Assembly (NCBI RefSeq): GCF_030296015.1
Contig: NZ_AP027368.1
Span: 434,001-498,000 of the forward strand
Source of the DNA: Ferrimonas sp. YFM
GTDB taxonomy: Bacteria; Pseudomonadota; Gammaproteobacteria; Enterobacterales; Shewanellaceae
Reading direction: 5' to 3'
DNA length: 64,000 nt
Shown: positions 1 to 8,524 of the stretch, piece by piece
How the letters are laid out: each line of letters opens with the position of its first letter
How positions within the stretch are numbered: position 1 is the first letter of the stretch
Position numbers and translations under genes: made by a program
Notes under the pieces: model-generated
What the model was told of the DNA's origin: nothing
Seen by the model: only the letters and a program-made list of their open reading frames with translations
The model's database searches: none

Positions 1-265
1 GTTCAAACAGGACCTGAATCGCCGCTCCCAGGAGAAACTGGCCCAGCTTGGTGGTGATCTGGACGACAATCACCTGCTGGTTCGCGAGGGCCGGGCCACC
101 GGCGAGATTGAGCGGGCGGTGAAGGAGCTGGACATCGATCTGGTGGTGATGGGCTCCCACGGTCACTCCGGTCTGCGTCGTCTGCTGGGCTCCACCGTGA
201 ATGTGGTGCTTAACCATGTGCATTGTGACGTGCTGACCGTGCGCACCAAGGCGCTGGACACCTAG
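1..265 (+). CDS. Universal stress protein, C-terminal part (partial)
   Basis: The open frame enters from the left edge and ends at the TAG at 263-265, leaving 87 readable codons. The C-terminal half shows the UspA nucleotide-binding signature: a VVMGSHGHSG stretch followed by GSTVNVVLNHVHCDVLTVR, matching G-2X-G-9X-G(S/T). UspA-family proteins are small cytoplasmic stress proteins with an HUP fold; those with this motif bind ATP. The N-terminal half lies outside the window, so it cannot be said whether this is a single- or tandem-domain form. The gene converges on the MFS transporter gene with only 6 bases between stop codons and no terminator in the gap. Confidence 0.9.
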   Translation, partial: FKQDLNRRSQEKLAQLGGDLDDNHLLVREGRATGEIERAVKELDIDLVVMGSHGHSGLRRLLGSTVNVVLNHVHCDVLTVRTKALDT

Positions 266-271
266 GCTTTA

Positions 272-1507
272 TCAGGCGGTCGATTCAACTTGCGCCCGTA
301 GCTGCAGCTTGTGAGCCAGCAGCACAATGAGGGCGTAGCTGACCAGGCTGCTGGCCACCACCAGCGGCCAACCTCCCAATTGCCAGATGGGCAGCAGCAC
401 GAAGCCGCCCAGGCTGGCCCCCAGATAGTAGTGCACCAGATAGAGGGAGCTGGCTTTGGCCCGCTCCCTTTTCGCCTGTTTGCCCACCCAGGAGTAGGCC
501 AGGCTGTGCACCTGGAAAAAGCCCACCGAACACAGCAGCAGCCCCAGTACGATTACCGCCAGGTCGTGAGACAGGGTGATCACCGTGCCCATGATCAGGA
601 ACAGGGCGCCGGTCTGCATGCCTGCCGGAGCGGTGAAGTAACGCAGCCAGCGGCCCGACAGCTGAGCAGAGACGCTGCCAGCCAGGTAGGTGCAGAACAG
701 CAATGAGAGCTGGGCAGTGGTCAGGTTCCAGGGGGCCTGGGCCAGCTGGAAGCCCAGCACGGTAAACAGGTTGACGAAGGTGCCGAAGGTGATGCCGGCG
801 ATGAGGAAGGCGGGCTGCAGCTGCTTGTTGTGCAGATGGTCCATCAGCCCATGCCAGGCGCACTTCAGCGATGGGGTGACGCTCTGGAAGTTCTGTTGTC
901 TGGGCAGCAGCCACCACAGCATCAGGGCGGCGGCGCAGCTCAGGGCCACCAGGGTCATAAAGGGTACTTGCCAACTGTCAAACTGGCTGGCCAGGCCGCC
1001 CACCAGTCGGCCACTGAGGCCACCCACGGCGTTGGCGGCCACGTAGCTGCCCATGGCTGTGGGGAGACGGGCGGCGCCGATCTCTTCCGACATCCAGGCG
1101 GCGGCCACCGCCACGAAGCCGGCCAGCATCACGCCGTGAAGGATGCGCAGGGCGATAAACCACTCCACCTGACTGGTGGTGAGAATCGCCAAGTTAATGA
1201 GCGGCAGGCTGGCCAGAGAGATCAGCATGATGGGGCGACGGCCCAGGACGTCGGAGAGCATGGCCCAGGGGATTAACGACAGCGCCAGGGCCAGGGGGGC
1301 TCCGGCATGCAGCCAATTGGCGGTGGAGGCATCCAGGCCGAAGGTGTCGGCCAGTTGCGGCAGCATCGGCTGGGCCACATACAGGTTGCAGAACACCACC
1401 ATGGCCGCCAGGGTAAGGGCGGTCAGGGCGCGGTAGTAGTTGCGTCCGTCCAGATGAGCCATGGGAATTCCGGGTGCGAAATCTGCCGTCAGCATACTCC
1501 TGTCCAT
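272..1507 (-). CDS. MFS transporter, YnfM/arabinose-efflux-like
   Basis: A protein of about 411 residues with the 12-helix major facilitator layout. The cytoplasmic loop after helix 2 carries the MFS signature in the form SDVLGRRPIML, and a related motif (SGRLVGGL) lies in the first half. Sequence style (CNLYVAQPMLPQLADTFGL near the N-terminus, SSLYLVHYYLGASLGG near the C-terminus) resembles E. coli YnfM, an inner-membrane drug/sugar efflux-type carrier. The substrate cannot be told from sequence. The start is uncertain: a TTG at 1525, ATGs at 1507 and 1462, none with a convincing Shine-Dalgarno; the first ATG is used here. It is divergent from the diguanylate cyclase gene at 1742. Confidence 0.82.
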   Translation of the reverse strand: MDRSMLTADFAPGIPMAHLDGRNYYRALTALTLAAMVVFCNLYVAQPMLPQLADTFGLDASTANWLHAGAPLALALSLIPWAMLSDVLGRRPIMLISLASLPLINLAILTTSQVEWFIALRILHGVMLAGFVAVAAAWMSEEIGAARLPTAMGSYVAANAVGGLSGRLVGGLASQFDSWQVPFMTLVALSCAAALMLWWLLPRQQNFQSVTPSLKCAWHGLMDHLHNKQLQPAFLIAGITFGTFVNLFTVLGFQLAQAPWNLTTAQLSLLFCTYLAGSVSAQLSGRWLRYFTAPAGMQTGALFLIMGTVITLSHDLAVIVLGLLLCSVGFFQVHSLAYSWVGKQAKRERAKASSLYLVHYYLGASLGGFVLLPIWQLGGWPLVVASSLVSYALIVLLAHKLQLRAQVESTA

Positions 1508-1741
1508 GGGTGCGGAATAATACAAATCATCAATGAAGTCTTAATCGATGCCGAGGACAGCCGCTTACACTGGCGAGTGCTTTTTTGCGGTGCGCCTTCA
1601 GGCCCGGGCAATTGGAGTCGCTTTTGTGTCCTATTGATGACATGTGGGTGACCGTATGTCTGGGTCTGAAATATACGGGGGCGCTCCTTAACGCACTCAC
1701 TTGGTGCTGGCCAAAGGGTGGGACACGGAGCATAAGAAGCG

Positions 1742-2980
1742 ATGTCTCATCGTCAATTACAGTTGGGCCTGGCGCTGTTGATGCTGGTGGTGGCGGCCAT
1801 AATGCCCGACTGGCAAACCCAGGTGGGGGTGGGCGTACGCTGGCTGCTGGTCTACCTGCCCTGGATCCTGCTGGGGGCGGCCGGAGTAACTGCGCACATC
1901 TACGGGCTGAAGAAGTTCAGCCTGATGGTGGTGCTGTGCCTGGTGCTCTACACCGTATGCCGACAACACCTGTTGGTGCTGCAGCCCGGGCATACCAGCG
2001 AGCTGCTGTTCTGGGAGCTGTGCCTGCTGGCCCCTCTGCTGATCTTTCTCTATGACCAGTTGCCGGATCACTGGTTGTTCGACGGTTACTACCTGGCGGT
2101 GCCGCTTTCCCTAGCGCCCTGCGGCTTACTGTTGCTGCTGCATCAGTATGCGCCGGAGCTTGAGCGCAGGATGCTGGAATCGCTGGTGGAGGGTCTGGGG
2201 GGCTATCCGGCCCCCTGGCTGGCGCTGCTGTTTATGCTGCTCTATTTTGCCCTGTGTGCCCAAACCCAGTACCGCAATCAGGATAAGGGGGACTCCGCCG
2301 CCCTGTTGTGCCTGACGGCCCTGGCGCTGCTATTCAGCAACTATGACATCTCCGGCTTCTCCTCCCTGGTGTTTACCTATCTTGGGCTGGCGCTGTGGAC
2401 CCTGCTGCTGTTTCACGGGTTTCAGGTGGTCTATTTCGACCCGCTGACGGAGATCCGCAATCGGCGCCGCCTGCATGCGGTGCTCAGTGGTCGGGGTGGG
2501 CGTTATCAACTGGCCATGGTCGACATCGACCACTTTAAACGTTTCAACGATACCTTTGGCCACGACGTGGGCGATCACGTGCTGAGGATGGTGGCTCAGA
2601 GGCTCAATCGCATCGGTGCTGGCGGTGTGGCGTTTCGTTATGGGGGTGAGGAGTTCACCATAGTGTTTCCCTCCGCCGACCGCGCCACCTGTCTCGCGGC
2701 CCTGGCAGAGGTGCGTATGTCCATTGCCGCCTATCCGTTTCGCATCCGTTCCCGTGAGTCCAAGGGCAGGGTAGGGCGTCTGGGACCAGGAGGGAAAGAG
2801 GTGCCGCCTCAGGCCATCACCGTGTCCATTGGATTGGCCCAGGCCGAGCCCAGTGATGCCGGGTATGAAGAGGCCATCAAGCGCGCCGACATCGCCCTTT
2901 ATGAGGCCAAGGAAGCGGGGCGCAACTGCATCCGCACCGACGCCATGGTGGGCCGCAGTGCGCGCAAGAGTGTGGCTTAG
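1742..2980 (+). CDS. Membrane diguanylate cyclase (paralogue 1)
   Basis: 412 residues. The first ~235 residues are a strongly hydrophobic multi-helix membrane region; the rest is a GGDEF domain that makes cyclic di-GMP from two GTP. The metal/GTP site is intact (DIDHFKRFNDTFGHDVGD, then GGEEF at residues 301-305). The RxxD allosteric inhibitory site normally found five residues before GG(D/E)EF is absent (the stretch reads IGAGGVAFRY). The N-terminal region is clearly homologous to that of the products at 5143 and 6534 (shared YLPW.LLGAAG and YGLKK), so the three arose by duplication. No signal-sensing domain of known family is recognised. A repeat block begins 18 bases after the stop. Confidence 0.9.
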   Translation: MSHRQLQLGLALLMLVVAAIMPDWQTQVGVGVRWLLVYLPWILLGAAGVTAHIYGLKKFSLMVVLCLVLYTVCRQHLLVLQPGHTSELLFWELCLLAPLLIFLYDQLPDHWLFDGYYLAVPLSLAPCGLLLLLHQYAPELERRMLESLVEGLGGYPAPWLALLFMLLYFALCAQTQYRNQDKGDSAALLCLTALALLFSNYDISGFSSLVFTYLGLALWTLLLFHGFQVVYFDPLTEIRNRRRLHAVLSGRGGRYQLAMVDIDHFKRFNDTFGHDVGDHVLRMVAQRLNRIGAGGVAFRYGGEEFTIVFPSADRATCLAALAEVRMSIAAYPFRIRSRESKGRVGRLGPGGKEVPPQAITVSIGLAQAEPSDAGYEEAIKRADIALYEAKEAGRNCIRTDAMVGRSARKSVA

Positions 2981-2997
2981 TATCTTCATTGTGCTGA

Positions 2998-3848
2998 GTG
3001 CGGTACTTCAGTGTCTGTGGTTTTAGCCGGAGCCCGAGCAGGAAAGCCACTGGACCCCGGCGTGCGCCGGGGAGACGATTGTGCGTGTGGAGGGGGAACA
3101 CTTCGTTGCTACGTTTGTTTGAAGCTGCAGGTTCGCAGAGAGCCTGAATTCAACCCATGCGGCTCCCCTTAGCACCGTCATTGTGGCGAACGCCGCAATC
3201 CAGTGTCTGTGGTTTTCGGCGGAGCCCGAGCGGGAAAGCCACTGGACCCCGGCGTGCGCCGGGGAGGCGGGAGAGGGGTGTCATTGTGGCGAACGCCGCA
3301 ATCCAGTGTCTGTGGTTTTAGGTGGACCTGAGCAGGAAAGCCACTGGGCCCCGGCGTGCGCCGGGGAGACGATTGTGCGATAGGGTGGGGGAGGCACTCA
3401 GTAGTAACGGGTTGAGGTTGCTGCTGACTCGTCGCCAAGAGGTCTTCTGCCTTTAGTCGCTGCTGCAGGTTCGCAGGGAGTCTGATTCCAACCTATGCAG
3501 CTCCCCTTAGCACCGTCATTGTGGCGAACGCCGCAATCCAGTGTCTGTGGTTTTAGGTGGACCTGAGCAGGAAAGCCACTGGGCCCCGGCGTGCGCCGGG
3601 GAGACGGGAGAGGGGTGTCATTGTGGCGAACGCTGCAATCCAGTGTCTGTGGTTTTCAGCGGGCCCGAGTAGGAAAGCCACTGGGCCCCGGTGTGCGCCG
3701 GGGAGACGATTGTGCAATAGGTTAGGGGAACACTTCGTCGCTGTTTTTAGTTGAAGCTGCAGGTTCTCAAGGAGCCTGAATCCAACCCATGCGGTTTCCC
3801 CTCGCACCGTCATTGTGGCGAACGCCGCAATCCAGCGTCTGTGGTTTT
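2998..3848 (+). repeat. Dispersed REP-like repeat block 1 (five hairpin units)
   Basis: Five head-to-tail imperfect units in one orientation. Each carries the module GTCATTGTGGCGAACGCCGC-AATCCAG(T/C)GTCTGTGGTTTT, then GAGCAGGAAAGCCACTGG, then the palindrome CCCCGGCGTGCGCCGGGG (8-bp stem) followed by GAGACGATTGTGCG. Palindromes lie at 3055-3072, 3247-3264, 3349-3366, 3584-3601 and 3686-3703 (the last with one stem change). Longer units add about 100 bases ending in GAAGCTGCAGGTTCGCAG; shorter ones go directly from GGAGAGGGGT to the next module. The same units recur at 9640-10195 and 11566-11947. Short ORFs through them are repeat translations, not genes. They resemble REP/BIME-type intergenic elements. 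Confidence 0.9.
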
Positions 3849-3900
3849 CATCGACGAGCAGTGGTGAGAGGCAGGTAGATAACAGAGTAAAATAATCCAG

Positions 3901-3936
3901 TTCACCGACGGATTGGCGGCGCTATAATCCAATCCG
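3901..3936 (+). promoter_or_regulatory. Promoter with overlapping 28-bp dyad, upstream of nucleoside hydrolase
   Basis: A sigma70-like promoter is visible: TTCACC at 3901-3906, a 16-base spacer, and a perfect TATAAT at 3923-3928. An inverted repeat, CGGATTGG (3909-3916) and CCAATCCG (3929-3936) with a 12-base spacer, surrounds the -10 box, the geometry of a repressor operator. Transcription would run into the nucleoside hydrolase gene at 4037. The binding protein is not known; a regulator of LacI or similar type is only an inference. Confidence 0.6.
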
Positions 3937-4036
3937 GTAAACGAGGCCGGCCGCGCAGTTTTCACCTGGTGTGTGATCGATAATGGGCGCCACCGAGCGC
4001 CGGCTGCGCTGAACTCAGAACAAGAAAGAGACCCCT

Positions 4037-4999
4037 ATGGCCGAGAAGATTATCTTTGACACCGATCCAGGCATCGATGATGCCATGGCCCTGCTGTTTG
4101 CCCACGCCCTGCCCAACATCGACATGATGGCCATCACCACGGTGTACGGCAACGGCACCATCGAGGATTGCACCCGCAACGCCTGCTTCCTCAACGACAA
4201 ATTCAACATGGGCGCCACCGTGGTGCGTGGTGCCGAAGGCCCCATCACTCGTGATCCTGTGGGCCCGACCGTGGTGGTGCACGGTGAACACGGCCTGGGC
4301 ACGGTGGAAGCGCCGGCGGACCAGCCCATCAACATCGATTCTCGTCCCGCCCATGTGTACATGAGCGAGATGACCCGGGCCCATCCCGGCGAGATCACCC
4401 TGGTGGCGGTCGGCCCTCTGACCAACCTGGCGCTGGCACTGGAGTACGACCCTGAGATCGTCAACAACGTCAAAGAGGTGGTGATCATGGGGGCGGCCTT
4501 CGGCGAACAGGGCCACAGCGGCAACATCTCTCCCGTGGCCGAAGCCAACATCTATGACGACCCTCATGCCGCTGATGTGGTGTTTACCGCCGACTGGCAT
4601 GTGGTGATCGTCGGCCTGGACGTGACCCACCAGACCTTCTTTACCGGCGAATACCTGGACAAGCTGCGCGATGCCGCCGGTGACGTGGGCCAGTTCATCT
4701 GGGACGTGAGCCGTTTCTACCTGAAGTTCTACTCCGAGCGCGTTGGCGTCAATGGCTGCCATGTGCACGACCCGTCGGCGGTGGCCTATGTGGCCGACCC
4801 CAGCCTGTTCACCACCCGTAAGGGGCCGGTACGCGTGGTCACCGACGGGCCTGCCATCGGCATGACCATCCAGAAGACCGACGACAAGTTCTACCACCAC
4901 GACCAGTGGTCCTCCAACCGGGCCCAGAGTGTGTGCGTTGGGGTGGAGAACGAGCGTCTGCTTCAACTGTACTGGGACAGTATCCTCAGCCTGGCCTAG
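4037..4999 (+). CDS. Inosine-uridine preferring nucleoside hydrolase
   Basis: 320 residues, the usual length for the IunH/Rih family. These enzymes cleave the N-glycosidic bond of ribonucleosides to a free base and ribose for salvage. The diagnostic N-terminal calcium-binding motif DTDPGIDDA is at residues 8-16, and the C-terminal catalytic His-Asp pair appears in CHVHDPSAVAY. No signal peptide is seen, so it should be cytoplasmic. It is transcribed alone from the promoter at 3901-3936 and lies between two paralogous diguanylate cyclase genes with which it has no obvious functional link. Substrate preference (purine, pyrimidine or both) cannot be assigned. Confidence 0.92.
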   Translation: MAEKIIFDTDPGIDDAMALLFAHALPNIDMMAITTVYGNGTIEDCTRNACFLNDKFNMGATVVRGAEGPITRDPVGPTVVVHGEHGLGTVEAPADQPINIDSRPAHVYMSEMTRAHPGEITLVAVGPLTNLALALEYDPEIVNNVKEVVIMGAAFGEQGHSGNISPVAEANIYDDPHAADVVFTADWHVVIVGLDVTHQTFFTGEYLDKLRDAAGDVGQFIWDVSRFYLKFYSERVGVNGCHVHDPSAVAYVADPSLFTTRKGPVRVVTDGPAIGMTIQKTDDKFYHHDQWSSNRAQSVCVGVENERLLQLYWDSILSLA

Positions 5000-5142
5000 T
5001 TTCAGTTTGCGGCGGGATGGGTCGCCTTGTGCGAAGGATTCGCCAGGGAATCTATCCCGCTGCGGTGCCATTTCAGGTACTCTGTAGCACAAGAGAACAA
5101 TAGGGCACCTGGTGCCAGCATAACCTTAGGGGAAGAGATAGG

Positions 5143-6393
5143 ATGTCGCATCGCCTGATCCAACTAGGTATGGCGCTGTTTATGCTGATCAGTATGGCGG
5201 TGCTGCCAGGATGGCTGGCGGCCGCCGGCGGCGAAGTGCGCTGGCTGCTGGAGTACCTGCCCTGGGTGCTGCTGGGAGCGGCCGGGCTGGTCAGCTTCGT
5301 CTATGGACTGAAAAAGCTCAGCTTTATGGTGATGGTGTGCTTGGGTGCCTATGCCCTGATCCGCAACGACCTGCAGGTGCCCCTGCCCCAGGGCAACACC
5401 GAGCTGAAGTTCTGGGGGTTGTGCCTCATCGCCCCGCTGTTGGTGTTCCTCTACGACAAGCTCCCCGAGCGCTGGCTGTTCAGCGGCTACTACCTCTCTG
5501 CCCTGACCGTGGCCCTGGTGCCCACCGGTCTGTTCTACTATCAGCTCAGTACGGATCCGGCTGGTGCCCACCAGGCGCTGGCGGGCTGGTTTGAGCCTCT
5601 GGGCGGCTACCCCGCCCCCTGGCTGGCCCTGCTGCTGATGGGCAGCTATTTCGCCATCTGCGCCCTCAGCCAGAACCGCCGCCAGGACAAGGGGGATTCC
5701 GCCGCCCTGCTGTGCCTGATGGCCCTGGCGCTGACCAGCTTCAACTTCGATGTGCCGGGGATCTCCTCACTGATGTTCACCTGCCTCGGGGTGTTGCTGC
5801 TGGTGGTGCTGGTGCTGCACAGCTACCGGCTGGCGTTTTACGACCTGCTGACCAGTGTACGCAACCGCCGCAGCCTGGACTCGCGCCTGAAAGGGCTCAG
5901 TGGCCGCTACCAGGTGGCCATGGTGGACATCGACCACTTCAAGAGTTTCAACGACACCTTCGGCCACGACGTGGGCGATGACGTGCTCAGGCTGGTGGCC
6001 CAGCGGCTGACCAAGGTGGGGGCCGGGGGCACCGTCTATCGTTACGGCGGTGAGGAGTTCACCATCCTGTTCCCCAGCCGCGATCGCAAGCGTTGTCTGG
6101 AGGCGCTGGAGGAGATTCGCCAGGCCATCGCCGATTACCCCTTCTACGTGCGTGACAAGCAGCCCAGCGGCCCGGTAAGACGGCGTCGTCGGGAAGCCAA
6201 ACCCAAGACGCCGCCGCAAACCATCACGGTGTCCATGGGGCTGGCTCAGGCCCGCTTCGATGATGCCAATGCCGAGGCGGTGATCAAGCGGGCGGACGAG
6301 GCCCTCTACCAAGCCAAACAGGCGGGCCGTAACTGCATTCGTGCCGACGCCACCCCTGGCCGGCGCCCCGCACGTCGCCGGGCCATGGCATAA
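5143..6393 (+). CDS. Membrane diguanylate cyclase (paralogue 2)
   Basis: 416 residues, with the same architecture as the product at 1742 and close similarity along its whole length, including the MSHR start and the YLPWVLLGAAG and YGLKKLSFMVM stretches. The N-terminal ~235 residues form a multi-pass membrane domain; the GGDEF domain has DIDHFKSFNDTFGHDVGD and GGEEF at residues 302-306. The RxxD I-site is missing here too. A short basic insert (RRRRREAKPK) precedes the final conserved TITVSMGLAQ strand, and the C-terminus is Arg-rich. The start has an AGGGGAAGAGATAGG purine tract upstream. It probably senses an unknown membrane or envelope cue. Confidence 0.9.
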   Translation: MSHRLIQLGMALFMLISMAVLPGWLAAAGGEVRWLLEYLPWVLLGAAGLVSFVYGLKKLSFMVMVCLGAYALIRNDLQVPLPQGNTELKFWGLCLIAPLLVFLYDKLPERWLFSGYYLSALTVALVPTGLFYYQLSTDPAGAHQALAGWFEPLGGYPAPWLALLLMGSYFAICALSQNRRQDKGDSAALLCLMALALTSFNFDVPGISSLMFTCLGVLLLVVLVLHSYRLAFYDLLTSVRNRRSLDSRLKGLSGRYQVAMVDIDHFKSFNDTFGHDVGDDVLRLVAQRLTKVGAGGTVYRYGGEEFTILFPSRDRKRCLEALEEIRQAIADYPFYVRDKQPSGPVRRRRREAKPKTPPQTITVSMGLAQARFDDANAEAVIKRADEALYQAKQAGRNCIRADATPGRRPARRRAMA

Positions 6394-6533
6394 CGACCGG
6401 CAAAAAGTTCTAACTTTTCCCGATATTTCGATCTATCCCTTTAGGCGTACCCGGAACATCTCAACTATCCTCTTTGGTGAAAACCAAAAAATGGGAGCAC
6501 AGGAGTGCTCCTCGCGAGGAACAGGATGTTGAT

Positions 6534-7772
6534 ATGTTGATACGGACGGTGCAGGGCGCCTTGCCGGTGCTGCTCTGCTCCCTGATACTGCTGCTGCCCC
6601 AACTGCTGGCAGGGTCTCATCCCGCCATCATGAATCTGGTCACGGTCCTGCCGTGGCTGCTGTTGTGCGCCGCCTGGCTGGTGAGCCGCCTCTATGCCCA
6701 ACCCAAGGTCAGTTTCATTCTGCTGGTGTCCCTGGTGGCCTACAGCATCCTTGAACTCTATCTGCAGCAGCTGCTGCCCTTTGGCCACAACGAGCTGATG
6801 TTGTGGCTGCTGTGCCTGATGGTGCCGCCGCTGATCATCACCTTCGAGCTGGTGCCCGACCTGATGGCTGGGGAGTCCAACAACTGGAAGTGTTACCTGT
6901 TGCTGGCGTCGGTGCTGGCCCTGGGGGCGGTGCTGCTGGTGGAGATCCCGGCGACCTCAGAGCAGCTGCTGTCGAGCCTGCCCGGACTGGATCTGGGCGA
7001 CCCGCCTCTGGCCGGATTGATTTTGCTGGTGACCAGCATGACGGTGCCCCTGGCCATGCTGTTTCAGCGGCGGGAGAGCGTGGACATGGCGGCGCTGATG
7101 GCGCTGCTGGTGCTCGGGTTTGGGGTGTGCGGCTTCAAGGTGGAGAGCATGCCTGAGGTGGCGTTCTCGGCCATGGGGGTGTTCACCATTTTGCTGTTGC
7201 TGCTGCACAGCTATCGTCTGGCCTTCTTCGATACCCTAACCGGGCTGCGCAACCGGCGCAGCCTGGAGTCCATGCTCAACGATCTGCCCAGGGGGTTTCA
7301 TCTGGCCATGGCAGACGTGGATCATTTCAAGCAGTTTAACGATACCTATGGCCACGAAGTGGGTGATGAGGTGCTCAGGCTGGTGGCCCAGCTGCTGGAT
7401 GAGGTAGAGGGCGGCGGCAAGGTGTATCGCCTGGGCGGGGAGGAGTTCGTCATCGTATTCCGTTCGCGCACCCGGGGGTGCTGCGCCAACGCCCTGGAGA
7501 ATGTACGCCGCAAGGTGGCCAGCTACCCCTTCCGCATTCGTCGCCCCCTGAACCAGCCCGTCGATCACGACAAGCAGGAGCGGGTCGAACAGATCACCGT
7601 GTCATTGGGACTGGTGCAGCAGAGCATCGATGACCGCCACCTGGATGACGTTCTTCGCCGGGCCGATGCCGCCCTGTACCGGGCTAAGAATCGGGGGCGC
7701 AACTGCCTGGTGGTGGACAATGGTCGGCCATTTCCCTGGACCATCATAGGGCGGGGCCACACCCTGCCTTAG
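6534..7772 (+). CDS. Membrane diguanylate cyclase (paralogue 3)
   Basis: 412 residues from the ATG at 6534; an upstream in-frame TTG at 6474 would add 20 polar residues that do not match the paralogues, so the later start is preferred (GAGGA at 6516-6520). It has the same plan: a multi-helix hydrophobic half, then GGDEF with DVDHFKQFNDTYGHEVGDEV and GGEEF at residues 301-305. It is the most diverged of the three in the membrane part. The RxxD inhibitory site is again absent (VEGGGKVYRL). It is 140 bases downstream of paralogue 2 and may share its transcript. It converges on the ParR-like gene with 10 bases between stops. Confidence 0.88.
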   Translation: MLIRTVQGALPVLLCSLILLLPQLLAGSHPAIMNLVTVLPWLLLCAAWLVSRLYAQPKVSFILLVSLVAYSILELYLQQLLPFGHNELMLWLLCLMVPPLIITFELVPDLMAGESNNWKCYLLLASVLALGAVLLVEIPATSEQLLSSLPGLDLGDPPLAGLILLVTSMTVPLAMLFQRRESVDMAALMALLVLGFGVCGFKVESMPEVAFSAMGVFTILLLLLHSYRLAFFDTLTGLRNRRSLESMLNDLPRGFHLAMADVDHFKQFNDTYGHEVGDEVLRLVAQLLDEVEGGGKVYRLGGEEFVIVFRSRTRGCCANALENVRRKVASYPFRIRRPLNQPVDHDKQERVEQITVSLGLVQQSIDDRHLDDVLRRADAALYRAKNRGRNCLVVDNGRPFPWTIIGRGHTLP

Positions 7773-7782
7773 CGGCCGCCTG

Positions 7783-8517
7783 CTACCAGATCCCCTTGGC
7801 TTTCACCCGGCTGGCTTTCTCAAGCTGGCTTTCGAGCTGGGCCGGCTCCGGTTCGGAGGCGGCAGTGCCTGGCTGGGCAAGTTGGCCTTTGAGTCCCTTG
7901 AGCTGGGACATCAGTTTCTCCTGGCCCTGCTTCAGTTGCAGCAAAGAGGGGCCAAGGTCCGGCTGGCTGCGCTCGGGCAGGGCATCGAACCTCTCCATCA
8001 GCGTCTGTTGAAACTCCACCAGTTGCGTCAGTTGCCCTTCCAGGGCAGAGAGGGCCGGATCCACTTGGGCCGGTGTGGGGGCGGGGATGGTCGACAACTT
8101 GTGCTCTACCTGTTCCAGCTGGCGGGTCAGGGCGCCGAGATCAGCTCCGGCGTCCGGTTTTGGGGTGGCCATGGCGGTCTTCAGCATGGAGGTGAGCTGT
8201 TGCCACTGGCCATCGGAGAGGGCGCCCTCGCCGGACTGTAGCAGCCCGGCATTGGTCAGACACTGCTGCAGGGCGGCATCCGGATTGGGCTCCCCCAGGC
8301 GGGCGCTGAGCTGCGCCGTCAGTTGGGGGGAGAGCTGGTGCAGGAACAGCCCGCTCAGATACAGATCCCGATGGAAGGCGTTGCGGCGGGCCAGTTGCGC
8401 CTGGCTGTTGCTCTCCAGGCTCTTCTCCCGCTGTTGCCATTGGCGCAGTCGTTCCACCGCATGGCTGTGGTTCTGATGTTGTTCAGGCTCCAGGGTAAAG
8501 CTGCAACGTATGCGCAT
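7783..8517 (-). CDS. ParR-like adaptor, second gene of a ParM operon
   Basis: 244 residues, starting 7 bases after the parM-like stop. The N-terminal ~75 residues have the look of ParR/StbB DNA-binding adaptors: a short basic beta-type start (MRIRCSFTLEPEQ), then a basic helix and a SGLFLHQLSPQLTAQL segment, comparable to the ParR ribbon-helix-helix region. The rest is Gln/Pro/Leu-rich, with predicted coiled-coil stretches (LTRQLEQVEHKLS, LLQLKQGQEKLMSQLKGLKG). It is about twice the length of R1 ParR (117 residues). In type II partition ParR binds the centromere and caps ParM filaments. Assignment rests mainly on its place after parM plus this loose resemblance; it could be an unrelated coiled-coil partner. 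Confidence 0.5.
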   Translation of the reverse strand: MRIRCSFTLEPEQHQNHSHAVERLRQWQQREKSLESNSQAQLARRNAFHRDLYLSGLFLHQLSPQLTAQLSARLGEPNPDAALQQCLTNAGLLQSGEGALSDGQWQQLTSMLKTAMATPKPDAGADLGALTRQLEQVEHKLSTIPAPTPAQVDPALSALEGQLTQLVEFQQTLMERFDALPERSQPDLGPSLLQLKQGQEKLMSQLKGLKGQLAQPGTAASEPEPAQLESQLEKASRVKAKGIW

Positions 8518-8524
8518 ACTGGCC

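Noticed and set aside
2998-3848. CRISPR array
   Set aside because: Units are too long and of uneven length, the sequence between hairpins is itself repeated and not unique spacers, and no cas genes are present.
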